This document shows positions 22,388 through 32,035 of a stretch of DNA of 64,000 bases, in pieces. The position numbers were made by a program, and so were the translations under genes. The number at the start of each line of letters is the position of its first letter. Positions within the stretch are counted from its first letter, which is position 1. The notes beneath the pieces were generated by a model, which saw only the letters and a list, made by a program, of their open reading frames with translations, was not told the origin of the DNA and made no database searches. This DNA comes from Phialocephala subalpina (taxonomy: Eukaryota; Ascomycota; Leotiomycetes; Helotiales; Mollisiaceae), in contig FJOG01000007.1 in the NCBI GenBank assembly GCA_900073065.1, positions 1,725,156-1,789,155 of the forward strand, in the 5' to 3' direction.

Positions 22388-23400
22388 ATGGATGAGCTTC
22401 CACAATATGTCGCTGATGAGTACGAGCCAACAATCGATTTATCATGGCGTGGTCGTCCAGAACCCCTCAGCGCTCTCCAAATATCTGTCCAAGAGCAATT
22501 TCACTTCGAAATCGACCGATTCGCTCTCGACTGGGATGTCGGTCAAGAATTCTTTCGCATCCTCGATGATCTTCTTTGCCCTCAAAGCGTGGTTGAGCCA
22601 CAATCTGCGGCTGCAGCTATAGCTGAACTGTACTCGTCCACCTTGAGACGGATCTTAGATGGTACCACAGATTGTTGCGAGGAGGAGGATCTGCCCGGAA
22701 GCTTTTGTTACAACTTCTTCTATTCTCTTTTCTTTATCGCCAAACAATTGCCGGCTAAGGACGAGCAACTTCAAGAGAAGCTCGTGGACTTCCTAGCTTT
22801 CTTGCGCAAAATACCGACAACAAGTCGAGCCAAAGTCGAATGGAGAGACCTACCGAGGCTTCCTTGGGCTGCCTCTGATATCAAGAACGGTAAGCAAACC
22901 TTTCGTTAACCACGGGAAGAAATACACGCTTACTTGTTACAGACATATGGATCTCTGACGCTGAAGATGAAAGGAAGAGAATCGAGGAACTCAATTTTCA
23001 CGCCTTCATCGCGCGTCAGACAGTTCGAGCAAAGATAACGGGAGTTGGAACAAGCGACGCCATATGGGGCCTTCAAATCCTCAGCGGCGCGCTGGAAAAT
23101 GAGCCAGATCCTCGTTCCAAAGCATATCAAACACAAGGTCCAATGTTAGACGAAACCATACCTCTCGCTGCGCAATGGATCAAGCTCTGTGGCGAACAAA
23201 TATTCGAGATCGATAAATATATAGGCTCGTACGCTGCCGGTGGAAGGAAATGGAAAGGCAAACAAGGTTTTTGTTTGGAGCGGTGGCAGTTTTGGAGGAG
23301 GCGATTTTCGGAGATATCGGAATTCGAACAGGCGAGTGACGAGACTAGACGGGTTTGTAAGGAGACGGCGAGGTTGATGGAAGAGATTGAGCGTGCTTAG
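22388..23400 (+). CDS. DUF3632-type fungal protein
   Basis: Exons 22388-22889 and 22943-23400 are separated by a 53-nt intron (GTAAGC donor, TTACAG acceptor) and encode 319 residues. The sequence has the typical run of this fungal family: a helical N-terminal part with FALDWDVGQEFFRILDD, a Pro-rich VEWRDLPRLPWAASDI block at the exon junction, and a helical second half (NFHAFIARQTVRAKITGVG, then ERWQFWRRRFSEI). Function is unknown. There is no signal peptide or membrane segment. Confidence 0.75.
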
Positions 23401-23441
23401 GCGGAGCATAGTTTCATTAGCGGTGAGAATTTCCATGTCAG

Positions 23442-24045
23442 ATCATCTCGAAATTCGAGTTGCTTCTCACCCGTCGACAGTCGTATGAAATGCGGGGTCA
23501 AGTGAGCCCCTTTCCCTCACTGTATCACTGCACGTCGAAAATCTAAACATTAATTCAGAAATCTGATTTCATTTACTCAGCAATCAACTATGCTTTCTAC
23601 TATTTACCTATTATCCACCTTTGAGCCAAGAGGCAAATGAACAGTTCAGAAAATCCCTATGTCCAGCAAGAAACCTCCCAACTCCAGCAATGCAGGATTA
23701 TTATCCAAAAAGACGAGGTATTAACAAAACCGAAAGCAAGATGTAAAAAGCTTGTGAGGAGGCAGGCCGGCCGTCTTATTCCATAGAAACCTAGAACCAA
23801 AACTAAAACCGAAACCAAAAAGTAAAAAAGGAATCTACTAAAGTCTATTAAAGCGATATCAACTAGCCATATACCAATATTAAAACATCAAATCTATAAA
23901 AGTCTCGGCCTCGCATCGCAATAAAATCAAGATAATACTAAAGATCTCGAGAGATGCGCGAGTGCCGAGTAAAAGAGAATCAGATAGCATCGACACGACG
24001 GCGTACTTTAACCTTGAAACCAAGCGGTGGGCCTGGTACACTAAA
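23442..24045 (+). repeat. Diverged copy of the 31.88-34.36 kb segment (without its transposon)
   Basis: The segment matches 31880-32035 and then 33873-34360. Shared stretches include GCTTCTCACCCGTCGACAG, the CAACTCCAGCAATGCA block, AAGACGAGGTATTAACAAAA and, near the end, CGACACGACGGCGTAC. The last part is a copy of the 3' end of the P450 gene, found here without the rest of that gene. This copy has more A/T at differing sites, as expected after RIP. It also has a single TA where the other copy carries a transposon. Confidence 0.75.
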
Positions 24046-24225
24046 AGGTGGATTGTCAGCAGTTACTGTGTGCAACAAGAACATCACGTGGAAATAGCTG
24101 TGGGGTTGCCGCTAATTCCAGCCACCAACCATTCAACCTCACCTGCCTCAAAGATTGATCTCCAGCCTCGCTTTTGTGTTCTCAAAACCGTCTCTCTCCA
24201 CTCATACATCAGTCCACCGGCCATA

Positions 24226-25938
24226 ATGGACCAGTCCTGCTACAAAAGCTGGCCGCTGAGTGCACCAAATCATATCCGGCTGCTGACCATCTCCTCTCCC
24301 GCTAGCGAGAATGCGACGACATCCTGCACGCTAACCTCATTCCACCTAGATGAAGCGCCGCCATACACTGCTCTATCGTATACTTGGGGGGCTGCTAATG
24401 ATCGAGTAAACATCTCTTTAGATCCTGGAAATATCACTCTTTCGGTCACCAAGAACTGCCACTCAGCTTTGTTGAGACTTCGGACCTGCTACCTCAAACC
24501 GGAAAATACCGCTCGCCATTTCTGGATCGATTCCATTTCCATTGACCAGTCCGATATTGATGAGAGGAATGCCCAGGTCGCTATGATGGCTGACATATAC
24601 CGCACCGCGAGCCGGGTCGTGATCGACATCGGCGAGCTGGAGGACTCCAAGGAGGCCGATCTGGCTTTGAACTGGATTATGGGGCTCCCAGAATCGCAAG
24701 ATGACGACGAACTGTATGTGTTACCCTTTGACCTTGGTAGGCGAGTGAGGGACAGTGTTCGCAGCGTTTACAATCGACCTTGGTTTAAGCGCATGTGGAT
24801 TCTTCAGGAAGCATTCATGGCCGAAGATGCGGAGGTTATGTGCGGCACAAGAATTGAGAAGTGGAAGCATTTTAGGTTGAAGCGCTTTTTGCTGGACACA
24901 CACAGCGGGTTTGGGAAAATATTGGTCCATCTACCGGCTCCAGCGCCCTACAATCCAGCTCCATTCGTCATGGTCCAAGGTTCCCGATCATCCAGAACGT
25001 ACACCGCGAAGAAAGACTTTCTAACCCTGCTATGTCACTCTAGAATATGCAGTGCCGGAGACCTTAGAGACAAAGTATTCGCTCTATATAACTTCCTCTC
25101 AGATGTAACTCAGCACGGCTTCCGGGCAGATTACTCAGATTCAGTCACCAAAGCTGTGGTCTACACCAAGACGACTGAGTGGCTGATAAATAACTCTGGG
25201 CTTTCAGTCTTGAGCTGCGTCCGGTGCGATCCAAACGAGAGGGACCCAACCTTGCCATCCTGGGTTCCGGATTGGGCAGACTTTAGTGTGAGACCCGAGT
25301 GGTATATCAGCATTCCCATTCGGGCGGAGTTCATCACCGATGTTGACGCGCAATTCTGGCCCATCTTAGCCGCAGGAAACACGACGCCTCGAGTTGCTAC
25401 TAGTACTACTTCGGTCGGATCACCCCAGCTCATTGTCCGGGGTTTGCTTGTGGATCACATCGAGCAAACGGGCAACATACTCGAGGAACAGGAATGCGAA
25501 ATCTCGCAGCTCGCAGCAAAGAACCGCGCCAAAAGCGGTCTTCCAAAGATCACGTACACGTGGCACCATACTTCAAACATGCGAAACATGCCCTCTTGGA
25601 TGAGGGAATATGGCCTTCCCGCCATCCTGAACTGCACCGGGACCGATGAAGACCTAGCCGGGGTCTTCCACTACACAGTTATCCAGCGCACCCTCGCTGT
25701 CACCGAGTCCGGTTACTTGGGACCGGTTCCGGAGGGCACGCAGCAAGGAGATTGCATCTGTATTTTGCTTGGGGCGGGAGTGCCATTTATCCTCAGACCT
25801 GAAGGAGACTACTGGCGGTTGGTTGGGGAGTCATACTTCTACGGACTCATGAAAGGAGAAGCCCTTTCTGGAAAAGATCTTTCATGCGCCGATGGGAAGG
25901 TGGCCCAAAATCCTTTTGTTGATTTTATTATTCAGTGA
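24226..25938 (+). CDS. HET-domain (heterokaryon incompatibility-type) protein
   Basis: An intronless 570-residue product starts at the ATG at 24226; the frame is open further upstream, but only through duplicated DNA. All HET blocks are present: YTALSYTWGAAND near residue 47, RHFWIDSISIDQSDIDERN about residue 105, and NRPWFKRMWILQEAF about 185. The VFALYNFLSD block follows and then LPSWVPDWADF. Family members trigger cell death or growth arrest on fusion of unlike hyphae. No extra domain is visible, and no partner gene lies next to it. The upstream region is repeat DNA shared with 34 kb. Confidence 0.88.
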   Translation: MDQSCYKSWPLSAPNHIRLLTISSPASENATTSCTLTSFHLDEAPPYTALSYTWGAANDRVNISLDPGNITLSVTKNCHSALLRLRTCYLKPENTARHFWIDSISIDQSDIDERNAQVAMMADIYRTASRVVIDIGELEDSKEADLALNWIMGLPESQDDDELYVLPFDLGRRVRDSVRSVYNRPWFKRMWILQEAFMAEDAEVMCGTRIEKWKHFRLKRFLLDTHSGFGKILVHLPAPAPYNPAPFVMVQGSRSSRTYTAKKDFLTLLCHSRICSAGDLRDKVFALYNFLSDVTQHGFRADYSDSVTKAVVYTKTTEWLINNSGLSVLSCVRCDPNERDPTLPSWVPDWADFSVRPEWYISIPIRAEFITDVDAQFWPILAAGNTTPRVATSTTSVGSPQLIVRGLLVDHIEQTGNILEEQECEISQLAAKNRAKSGLPKITYTWHHTSNMRNMPSWMREYGLPAILNCTGTDEDLAGVFHYTVIQRTLAVTESGYLGPVPEGTQQGDCICILLGAGVPFILRPEGDYWRLVGESYFYGLMKGEALSGKDLSCADGKVAQNPFVDFIIQ

Positions 25939-26500
25939 ATCGGGAAGCGTATTTAAGAGCTATACCGGCATTGTCGAGCGTTGTCCAGAAACCCGGAGTT
26001 AGTATTCCTTGGGGGTGGGGTCAGGAGGTGCTGGACCTCTGAAAATCGGGGGTCTGAAATTCTAGCAGGAGTTTCCATCAACGATCGGATCAATGCAGGA
26101 GCAAAATAAATCTGCTTTAATTCCAATGGATGCACATGAAATCCGTTCGATGGTTCTCGAACTAGTATATTACAGGCGGTTGCGTTTAGGACGCGGCATC
26201 ACCGCTGAATGAATCTCACCACGTCAGCAGATACAAGAGCCATCCAATTGCCCATTGATCAATACACTATTGCCGAGATAAGTCTACCTTGTCTTCCCTC
26301 GATGATCCCAGAATATCGGGGAACGAATCTTGGTATAAATCTTGTTCCTAATGCAATTTCACTCTGCATATATCCCACGATGCTCAAAAGTATACTAGCC
26401 GTCGGAATCCCCTCTTGGTATAGCTGCGGCGACATACCGAATTGCATAATCTTGTATAATATCTTGCCTAACGAAAGTCCCGAAATTCCCCTTGCTTAGT
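25939..26500. other. Intergenic, nothing recognised
   Basis: Overlapping short frames on both strands between the HET gene and the transposase. No family recognised. Confidence 0.4.
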
Positions 26501-26605
26501 GCAACTTTGTTGCTACAGTGCCCGTGCACTCCTACTTAGCCGAGACGCGTAAAAGCGCGTTTTTTGGGAAACGCGTTTCCTTCTCTCTTTATAAACCTCA
26601 CGATT

Positions 26606-28006
26606 ATGCCACCTCAACGTTCTCCTATGGGAGAGATCTCTGGGAATCGACTCAAAGGACAGTATCTAACTCCATATATGCGCGGCAAAATTGCAGGATG
26701 TCGCCTCTTTACTTCCAGTCCTGCCGAAATTGCAATGGGCTTAAATGTCGGGCTTCCTACTGTTCGATACACCCTCTCTGTCGACCACTTACGCCATGAA
26801 GGTTCGACTCTACTAAAAGATCCTCGCAGAAAGTCTTATTCTTTGGCCGAAGAACGCATGCTCTTACGCCACGTACGCCTACACTCAAAGGACACCTATA
26901 AACAAGTCAAAACCGCTTGCGCCCTCATTTGCTCGACTTCTACTATTAAAAGGATTCTCAAGAGACATGGCATTACCAATTGGCGCTGCAAACGCCGACT
27001 ACACTTCACAGAAGTTCACGCAGCTAAAAGGCTTGCTTGGTGCTTCGCACATCGATATTNNNNNNNNNNNNNNNNNNNNNNNNNNNNNNNNNNNNNNNNN
27101 NNNNNNNNNNNNNNNNNNNNNNNNNNNNNNNNNNNNNNNNNNNNNNNNNNNNNNNNNNNNNNNNNNNNNNNNNNNNNNNNNNNNNNNNNNNNNNNNNNNN
27201 NNNNNNNNNNNNNNNNNNNNNNNNNNNNNNNNNNNNNNNNNNNNNNNNNNNNNNNNNNNNNNNNNNNNNNNNNNNNNNNNNNNNNNNNNNNNNNNNNNNN
27301 NNNNNNNNNNNNNNNNNNNNNNNNNNNNNNNNNNNNNNNNNNNNNNNNNNNNNNNNNNNNNNNNNNNNNNNNNNNNNNNNNNNNNNNNNNNNNNNNNNNN
27401 NNNNNNNNNNNNNNNNNNNNNNNNNNNNNNNNNNNNNNNNNNNNNNNNNNNNNNNNNNNNNNNNNNNNNNNNNNNNNNNNNNNNNNNNNNNNNNNNNNNN
27501 NNNNNNNNNNNNNNNNNNNNNNNNNNNNNNNNNNNNNNNNNNNNNNNNNNNNNNNNNNNNNNNNNNNNNNNNNNNNNNNNNNNNNNNNNNNNNNNNNNNN
27601 NNNNNNNNNNNNNNNNNNNNNNNNNNNNNNNNNNNNNNNNNNNNNNNNNNNNNNNNNNNNNNNNNNNNNNNNNNNNNNNNNNNNNNNNNNNNNNNNNNNN
27701 NNNNNNNNNNNNNNNNNNNNNNNNNNNNNNNNNNNNNNNNNNNNNNNNNNNNNNNNNNNNNNNNNNNNNNNNNNNNNNNNNNNNNNNNNNNNNNNNNNNN
27801 NNNNNNNNNNNNNNNNNNNNNNNNNNNNNNNNNNNNNNNNNNNNNNNNNNNNNNNNNNNNNNNNNNNNNNNNNNNNNNNNNNNNNNNNNNNNNNNNNNNN
27901 NNNNNNNNNNNNNNNNNNNNNNNNNNNNNNNNNNNNNNNNNNNNNNNNNNNNNNNNNNNNNNNNNNNNNNNNNGGAGGATATTATCTAGACTTGTATAAA
28001 TTGTAG
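26606..28006 (+). mobile_element. Tc1-type transposase, interrupted by assembly gap
   Basis: From the ATG at 26606 about 150 residues are readable before the N run at 27060. They include two helix-turn-helix regions typical of Tc1/mariner transposases: RGKIAGCRLFTSSPAEIAMG, and later YKQVKTACALICSTSTIKRI with NWRCKRRLHFTEVHAAKR. After the gap, GGYYLDLYKL before a stop at 28006 may be the C-terminus, but the frame across 913 unknown bases cannot be known. The catalytic DDE part lies in the gap. A likely left end is near 26511 (CTACAGTGCCCGTGCACTCC); no matching inverted repeat is visible after 28006. Confidence 0.65.
27060..27972. other. Assembly gap (run of N)
   Basis: 913 unresolved bases inside the Tc1-type element. 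Gaps of this kind usually mark repeats that could not be assembled. Confidence 0.99.
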
Positions 28007-28376
28007 AATGCGTAGAGGGGGTTTTAAACTCTAATATTCGTAGTATAGCCTCTTGTGCCTCCTTTGACAGCTATATAGAAACGTTTATAGCGGAGTAGTT
28101 ATGTGCAAATATGAGTTCTTATAACAAATAAGTTAGATAGCTACTTTGTAAATAGAGATCATATATTCGAATACGATGACGTTGAATTGGTGTTGTTCGG
28201 TAAATTGTAAGGTTGAATTATTAGTTACGTGCTCTTTGATAAGAGGGATCCAAAATTAGCTCCGGTAGAAACCGTGCGAGGGAGCAGAAACGGATTCCCC
28301 GGGCAGAGTTCAGTAAGGAAACGGTCGCCGGGGTATACAAGAGGCCAAAGTAGGCTCCAAATTATAGTGCGCAGGC

Positions 28377-28472
28377 TGACTCAAGGCGTGCTCAGGATGC
28401 TCAAGCTGTGCTCAGGCTCTGCTTAGGCATGCTCACGCTTGGCTCAGGTATACTCACCCTCAGCTCAGGTTA
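28377..28472. repeat. Minisatellite, unit about 10-11 bp
   Basis: About nine head-to-tail variants of TGCTCAGGCT (GTGCTCAGGA, TGCTCAAGCT, GTGCTCAGGC, ATGCTCACGCT, TGGCTCAGGT and others) fill this stretch between the transposase and a broken LPxEhR gene. Confidence 0.7.
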
Positions 28473-28596
28473 AAGCAGCAGTTGCTCACGTCCGCAGACT
28501 AAAACGGAGCTAGCGAAAGGGAAAATTAATCCTGAGTTTGTGGGAATCCGACATCGTCAATCCCGCGCACGATGGCCTGAAAATTTTAAGGTAGAT

Positions 28597-28978
28597 GATC
28601 GAGTTACTCATAGATGACGTTCTGATGAAGTGTACTTCTCTGAAGGCTTTGTCCATCGAGATAGAAAGTATAGAAGCGCGACCCTAGAGCGTAAAGAGGC
28701 TGCTCGACCAGTTCAGTACTGTGCGAGGAGTTAAGAATGCACGAATTGATGTGTGGAGCACTGTTAGACATTTGGGAGACCTTTGAATTTCAATGGAAAC
28801 TCGAAAAGAAATATAGGAAGTTTTCGGAGTTGATATGCAGTTATCGAAGGGCTAGAAGCTTACGAATTATTTGTGGGATCGGAATCGGGATGATAGAAGA
28901 GATAAAGAGGATATTTTCGAATACAAAAATAAAGACGGAGATGACGAGGGTGACGAGCAGGATAAAGGAGAGGTAGTT
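28597..28978 (+). pseudogene. Decayed LPxEhR-family gene fragment (copy D)
   Basis: Translated on the plus strand, the stretch gives CTSLKALSIEIESIEARP, a stop, then KRLLDQFSTVRGVKNARIDV and another stop. This lines up with CRQLHCLRITLRSIEK and HPLRQLRGVKKTSAVC of gene A. An acidic tail (KDGDDEGDEQDKGE) follows, as in A and C. The N-terminal LPxEhR motif is missing, and two stops interrupt the frame. Confidence 0.6.
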
Positions 28979-29509
28979 AGAGTGGGAAGAAGAAAACAAG
29001 GACGAACTAGCGGATGAGTAGCTCTCTTCGTCAAAGATGTGAACTGATGGATAAACCCGGAAAACCCGACTGGATAGGGCTAGAAACCGAGAAAGGAGGC
29101 AGGCACAAATTTGAAGATTGAAGAAACCACAAATAGACACATTAGCAAAGTCCAGCTGGTTACCTGAGCCACCTGCCAGAACTTTCCTTTATGTTTTAGG
29201 CTTAAGATGAGCATCTTAAAGGTCACGTGCATTGGCCAGGGGCGGGCCGGGACCTCCCCCTTCAAGCAGCGGTAGAGCCAAGTAATGGAACACTGCCGGT
29301 TTTTTGACGAATTTGAAATGTGCAACATCATTATCCCCCAAAATCTAGATCTCTCGCCATTTGTTATATATAACCAAACGTCTTTGAGTCGAGATGTCTA
29401 TGGACCCCGCTCTAAGTATCTCTGGATGTGCATAGTAAGGATTGAAAGCTCAAAGAAAGATATGCAAGGTTGTTTGAAAGGGAGATGGCGCTGCCATGCG
29501 TACTAAGGA

Positions 29510-29817
29510 GCTCGGAGGCTATAAGCGTTGTGTGAGACTGGGGCATTGTCGAGATTGATACAAAAGGGGAGAATACCTTTGAATACAGAGAAGGGAAGCC
29601 GGAGAGATTACCGTTGCTACTGAGTTTGTTCAATGGACTGCGGGGTGTGAGAATGGCGGATATGATTGTGCATGGGCATGGGCCGCGCAATACGCTCCGG
29701 AGACTCAAGACTGACTATGTGGAATACTTGGAGAGCGTTATGGAGATGTCGCAGGGCGCAGAAGTACTGCCTTACGTTCGCGATGACGAAGGCATATTTG
29801 AGGATGTCCATGATTAA
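29510..29817 (+). pseudogene. Truncated LPxEhR-family gene fragment (copy E)
   Basis: An uninterrupted stretch encodes ERLPLLLSLFNGLRGVRM, MIVHGHGPRNTLRRLKTDYV and EYLESVMEMSQGAEVLPYV. It aligns with ERPASLPSLLAAIAEVRSV, VMVHGAGDDVKTVWRLGSEYV and EYFETIL of gene C. The N-terminal two thirds are absent, so this is a 3' remnant lying just upstream of C in the same orientation. Confidence 0.65.
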
Positions 29818-30298
29818 AGCAGATGGCCAAAGGAGGCATGTGGGAGATGTAGAGAGTGAAGGCTTTCGCATGAGAGAGGAATCCGAGAGGCTGACAGTTT
29901 AGTCAGGGGTCGCTAAAAGACAGCGCAGTTTCGGTATTTTAGCGCTTCAAAAGCTGTGATGAATAAAGGTCACGCAACGCTCGTAAAAAAAATTGAAACT
30001 CACAATCGCAAACGCGAAAATAAGACCCAGAAATTGTTCCTAAGAGCTTCGGATGCTCAAGAACATTTTCCTTCGAGCTGATGCGAAGTTTTGAAGTTAT
30101 TCTGCTATCACGGTGACTCAATTAGGCATAGTGTGAAATCGTTGGTCTTCACCACTGCATCAAAATGACATCCGAAGAAGCAAATGTACAAACTCGCGTT
30201 TCAGACATTCTAGTTTAAACTCGGGTTTCGTCACCTACTGCTTCTTATCACAGAAGGGCTTGTCCCTACTCCGCCACCTTTCCTCAAGCATCGACGAA

Positions 30299-31402
30299 AT
30301 GGAGATGTCTCAACACACTGCAAACGCATTTCCAGACTCCCCTCTAGGTCCTCTCGGTTTGTACCTACCTCGTATCACATCAATGGGATGCAGAGCAGCT
30401 AATAATGGCAAAGGCGTTTTTGACTACCTTCCTTCTGAGATTCGAAGCTATATATTCGGCTATGTGCTAGACTTCAACCACTTGGAAGCAACAGTCCCTC
30501 CGTCTTCGCGAAATGAAACCCCACCAACACTGCTCGCGGCCCCTCACCTTAAGGATCGGACCGCATTACTGCGAACCTCAAAAGCTATTTGTTCCGAATC
30601 ACAGACAATCATGTTCAATGTCAATGAATTCGAAATCACGATGAGGCCAGGGGGAATGCACTACGATGATTCGCGGCCAGACAATGTGAGTGCGGCGGGT
30701 CACCCAGGCTGGGGATACACGATTGCATACGCGCATCTGAGGAAAGGATTTGGTATCGATGACTTTAGCTCTCTCATAATCCACTCGAATTACAAAGATT
30801 GGCGCAGTGTCCATCTCCGATTAGGAGTCTCTGCCGCTGTGTCAGAAGTCGACATCGAGCCAGTCAGTAGGCAAGAAATAGTAGGACCCGAGGTCCGGAA
30901 TTATCAATCATTCATGGATGCGCTAAAGATAGTGGTACTATTGTTCCTGCAGAGCCCTATGTCGTTGCGCTGGTTGATGGTCGACATTCGATGTACAGTG
31001 GAGAGGCCCGCAAGCTTACCCTCGCTCCTGGCTGCGATTGCAGAAGTCCGGAGTGTCAAAGAGGGAAGTGTAATGGTGCATGGGGCAGGGGATGATGTCA
31101 AGACTGTCTGGAGACTTGGATCCGAGTATGTAGAATACTTTGAGACTATTCTGAAAGAGCCTTACTGCTTAGAACCGGTTGAAATGCCCGAGGACGACGA
31201 TTTCGAACAGGTGGAGGAAGAAGAGGACCAAGACACTGATGAGGAGGATGTCGAGGAGGTGGACCCTGAAGATCAAGACTTGATGGACGAATTTGGAATG
31301 GACGAAGACGAGGTTCGCAACTTCCGAGATCAGGAGCTGCTAGATATTGATCCGATCGATTATTATGATGACCTCGACAACAACGAATTTTTTGATTGGT
31401 GA
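30299..31402 (+). CDS. LPxEhR (2EXR/F-box-like) family protein C, acidic tail
   Basis: The motif GVFDYLPSEIRSYIFGYVLDF, the DRTALLRTSKAICSESQTIM block and the VNEFEITMRP strand match genes A and B. The frame is open from the ATG at 30299 (367 residues). By analogy with A and B a 66-nt in-frame intron at 30348-30413 is likely: it begins GT, has a GCTAAT branch-like site, ends AAAG and would join exon 1 to a split Gly codon (G|GC) as in the paralogues. Spliced length would be 345 residues. The C-terminus is acidic (VEEEEDQDTDEEDVEEVD). Function is unknown. Confidence 0.78.
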   Translation: MEMSQHTANAFPDSPLGPLGLYLPRITSMGCRAANNGKGVFDYLPSEIRSYIFGYVLDFNHLEATVPPSSRNETPPTLLAAPHLKDRTALLRTSKAICSESQTIMFNVNEFEITMRPGGMHYDDSRPDNVSAAGHPGWGYTIAYAHLRKGFGIDDFSSLIIHSNYKDWRSVHLRLGVSAAVSEVDIEPVSRQEIVGPEVRNYQSFMDALKIVVLLFLQSPMSLRWLMVDIRCTVERPASLPSLLAAIAEVRSVKEGSVMVHGAGDDVKTVWRLGSEYVEYFETILKEPYCLEPVEMPEDDDFEQVEEEEDQDTDEEDVEEVDPEDQDLMDEFGMDEDEVRNFRDQELLDIDPIDYYDDLDNNEFFDW

Positions 31403-31758
31403 AAGCTATTCGATTTTGCAATAATACAGTTCTTTTGCACTTGTTGGCGCTTCCGACTAGGCCATTTTTACTTGCTTTCTCATCCGACAGAACACCTTTG
31501 TCTGAGAGGCCTCGTGCTATGCAACGGAATGTGTGTGAGAGGGAGGGACATCGTCAGCCGCATTGCGATAACGAAAATGGCTTCTAACTCTTCCATTCTT
31601 GCGCCGTTCTGAATCCGAGACGTTCTCCTATTCGAACTGCCTAAGCTTGTGGACCCCGTCAAGCCCTCGTCACCATTCTTCGACCGCACCCAAGGTCTCA
31701 TCCTCGAATTACTCAAAGTCGGAAAGATCAGACGCGGTTCGATACTCCTCTAGCCAAA
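31403..31758. other. Intergenic, nothing recognised
   Basis: Short frames only, downstream of gene C. Confidence 0.4.
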
Positions 31759-31860
31759 GATGAAGGCCTCCTGTTCGGATGTTAGGGAGGTCGGAGGAAG
31801 GAGGGATGCAATGATGTAAATGCGTTTGTGTTTCTAATATCCGAACAAAAGGCCTTCATC
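31759..31860. repeat. 102-bp inverted-repeat element, MITE-like
   Basis: Arms of 22 bp (31759-31780 and 31839-31860) pair with two mismatches; the outer arm reads GATGAAGGCCT. No clear target-site duplication was found, so a transposon origin is only possible. Confidence 0.5.
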
Positions 31861-32035
31861 TCAGTGTCACATACATATCAGAACATCTCGAAATCCGAGT
31901 TGCTTCTCACCCGTCGACAGTCGTATGAAATGCGGGGTTCCAAAATGCGGGGTCAAGCGAGCCCCTGACACATGCGTCGTGAAGAACCAAGCCTTAATTC
32001 AAAAATTCCTTCCTTGGGTGACTAGCAATCAGCTA

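Noticed and set aside
23962..24225. N-terminal extension of the HET protein
   Set aside because: The frame is open but starts with a non-ATG codon and translates duplicated 3'-flank DNA of the P450 gene; the HET protein has a good ATG at 24226.
27037..28006. Frames running through the N gap
   Set aside because: Sequence in the gap is unknown, so these frames have no meaning as proteins.
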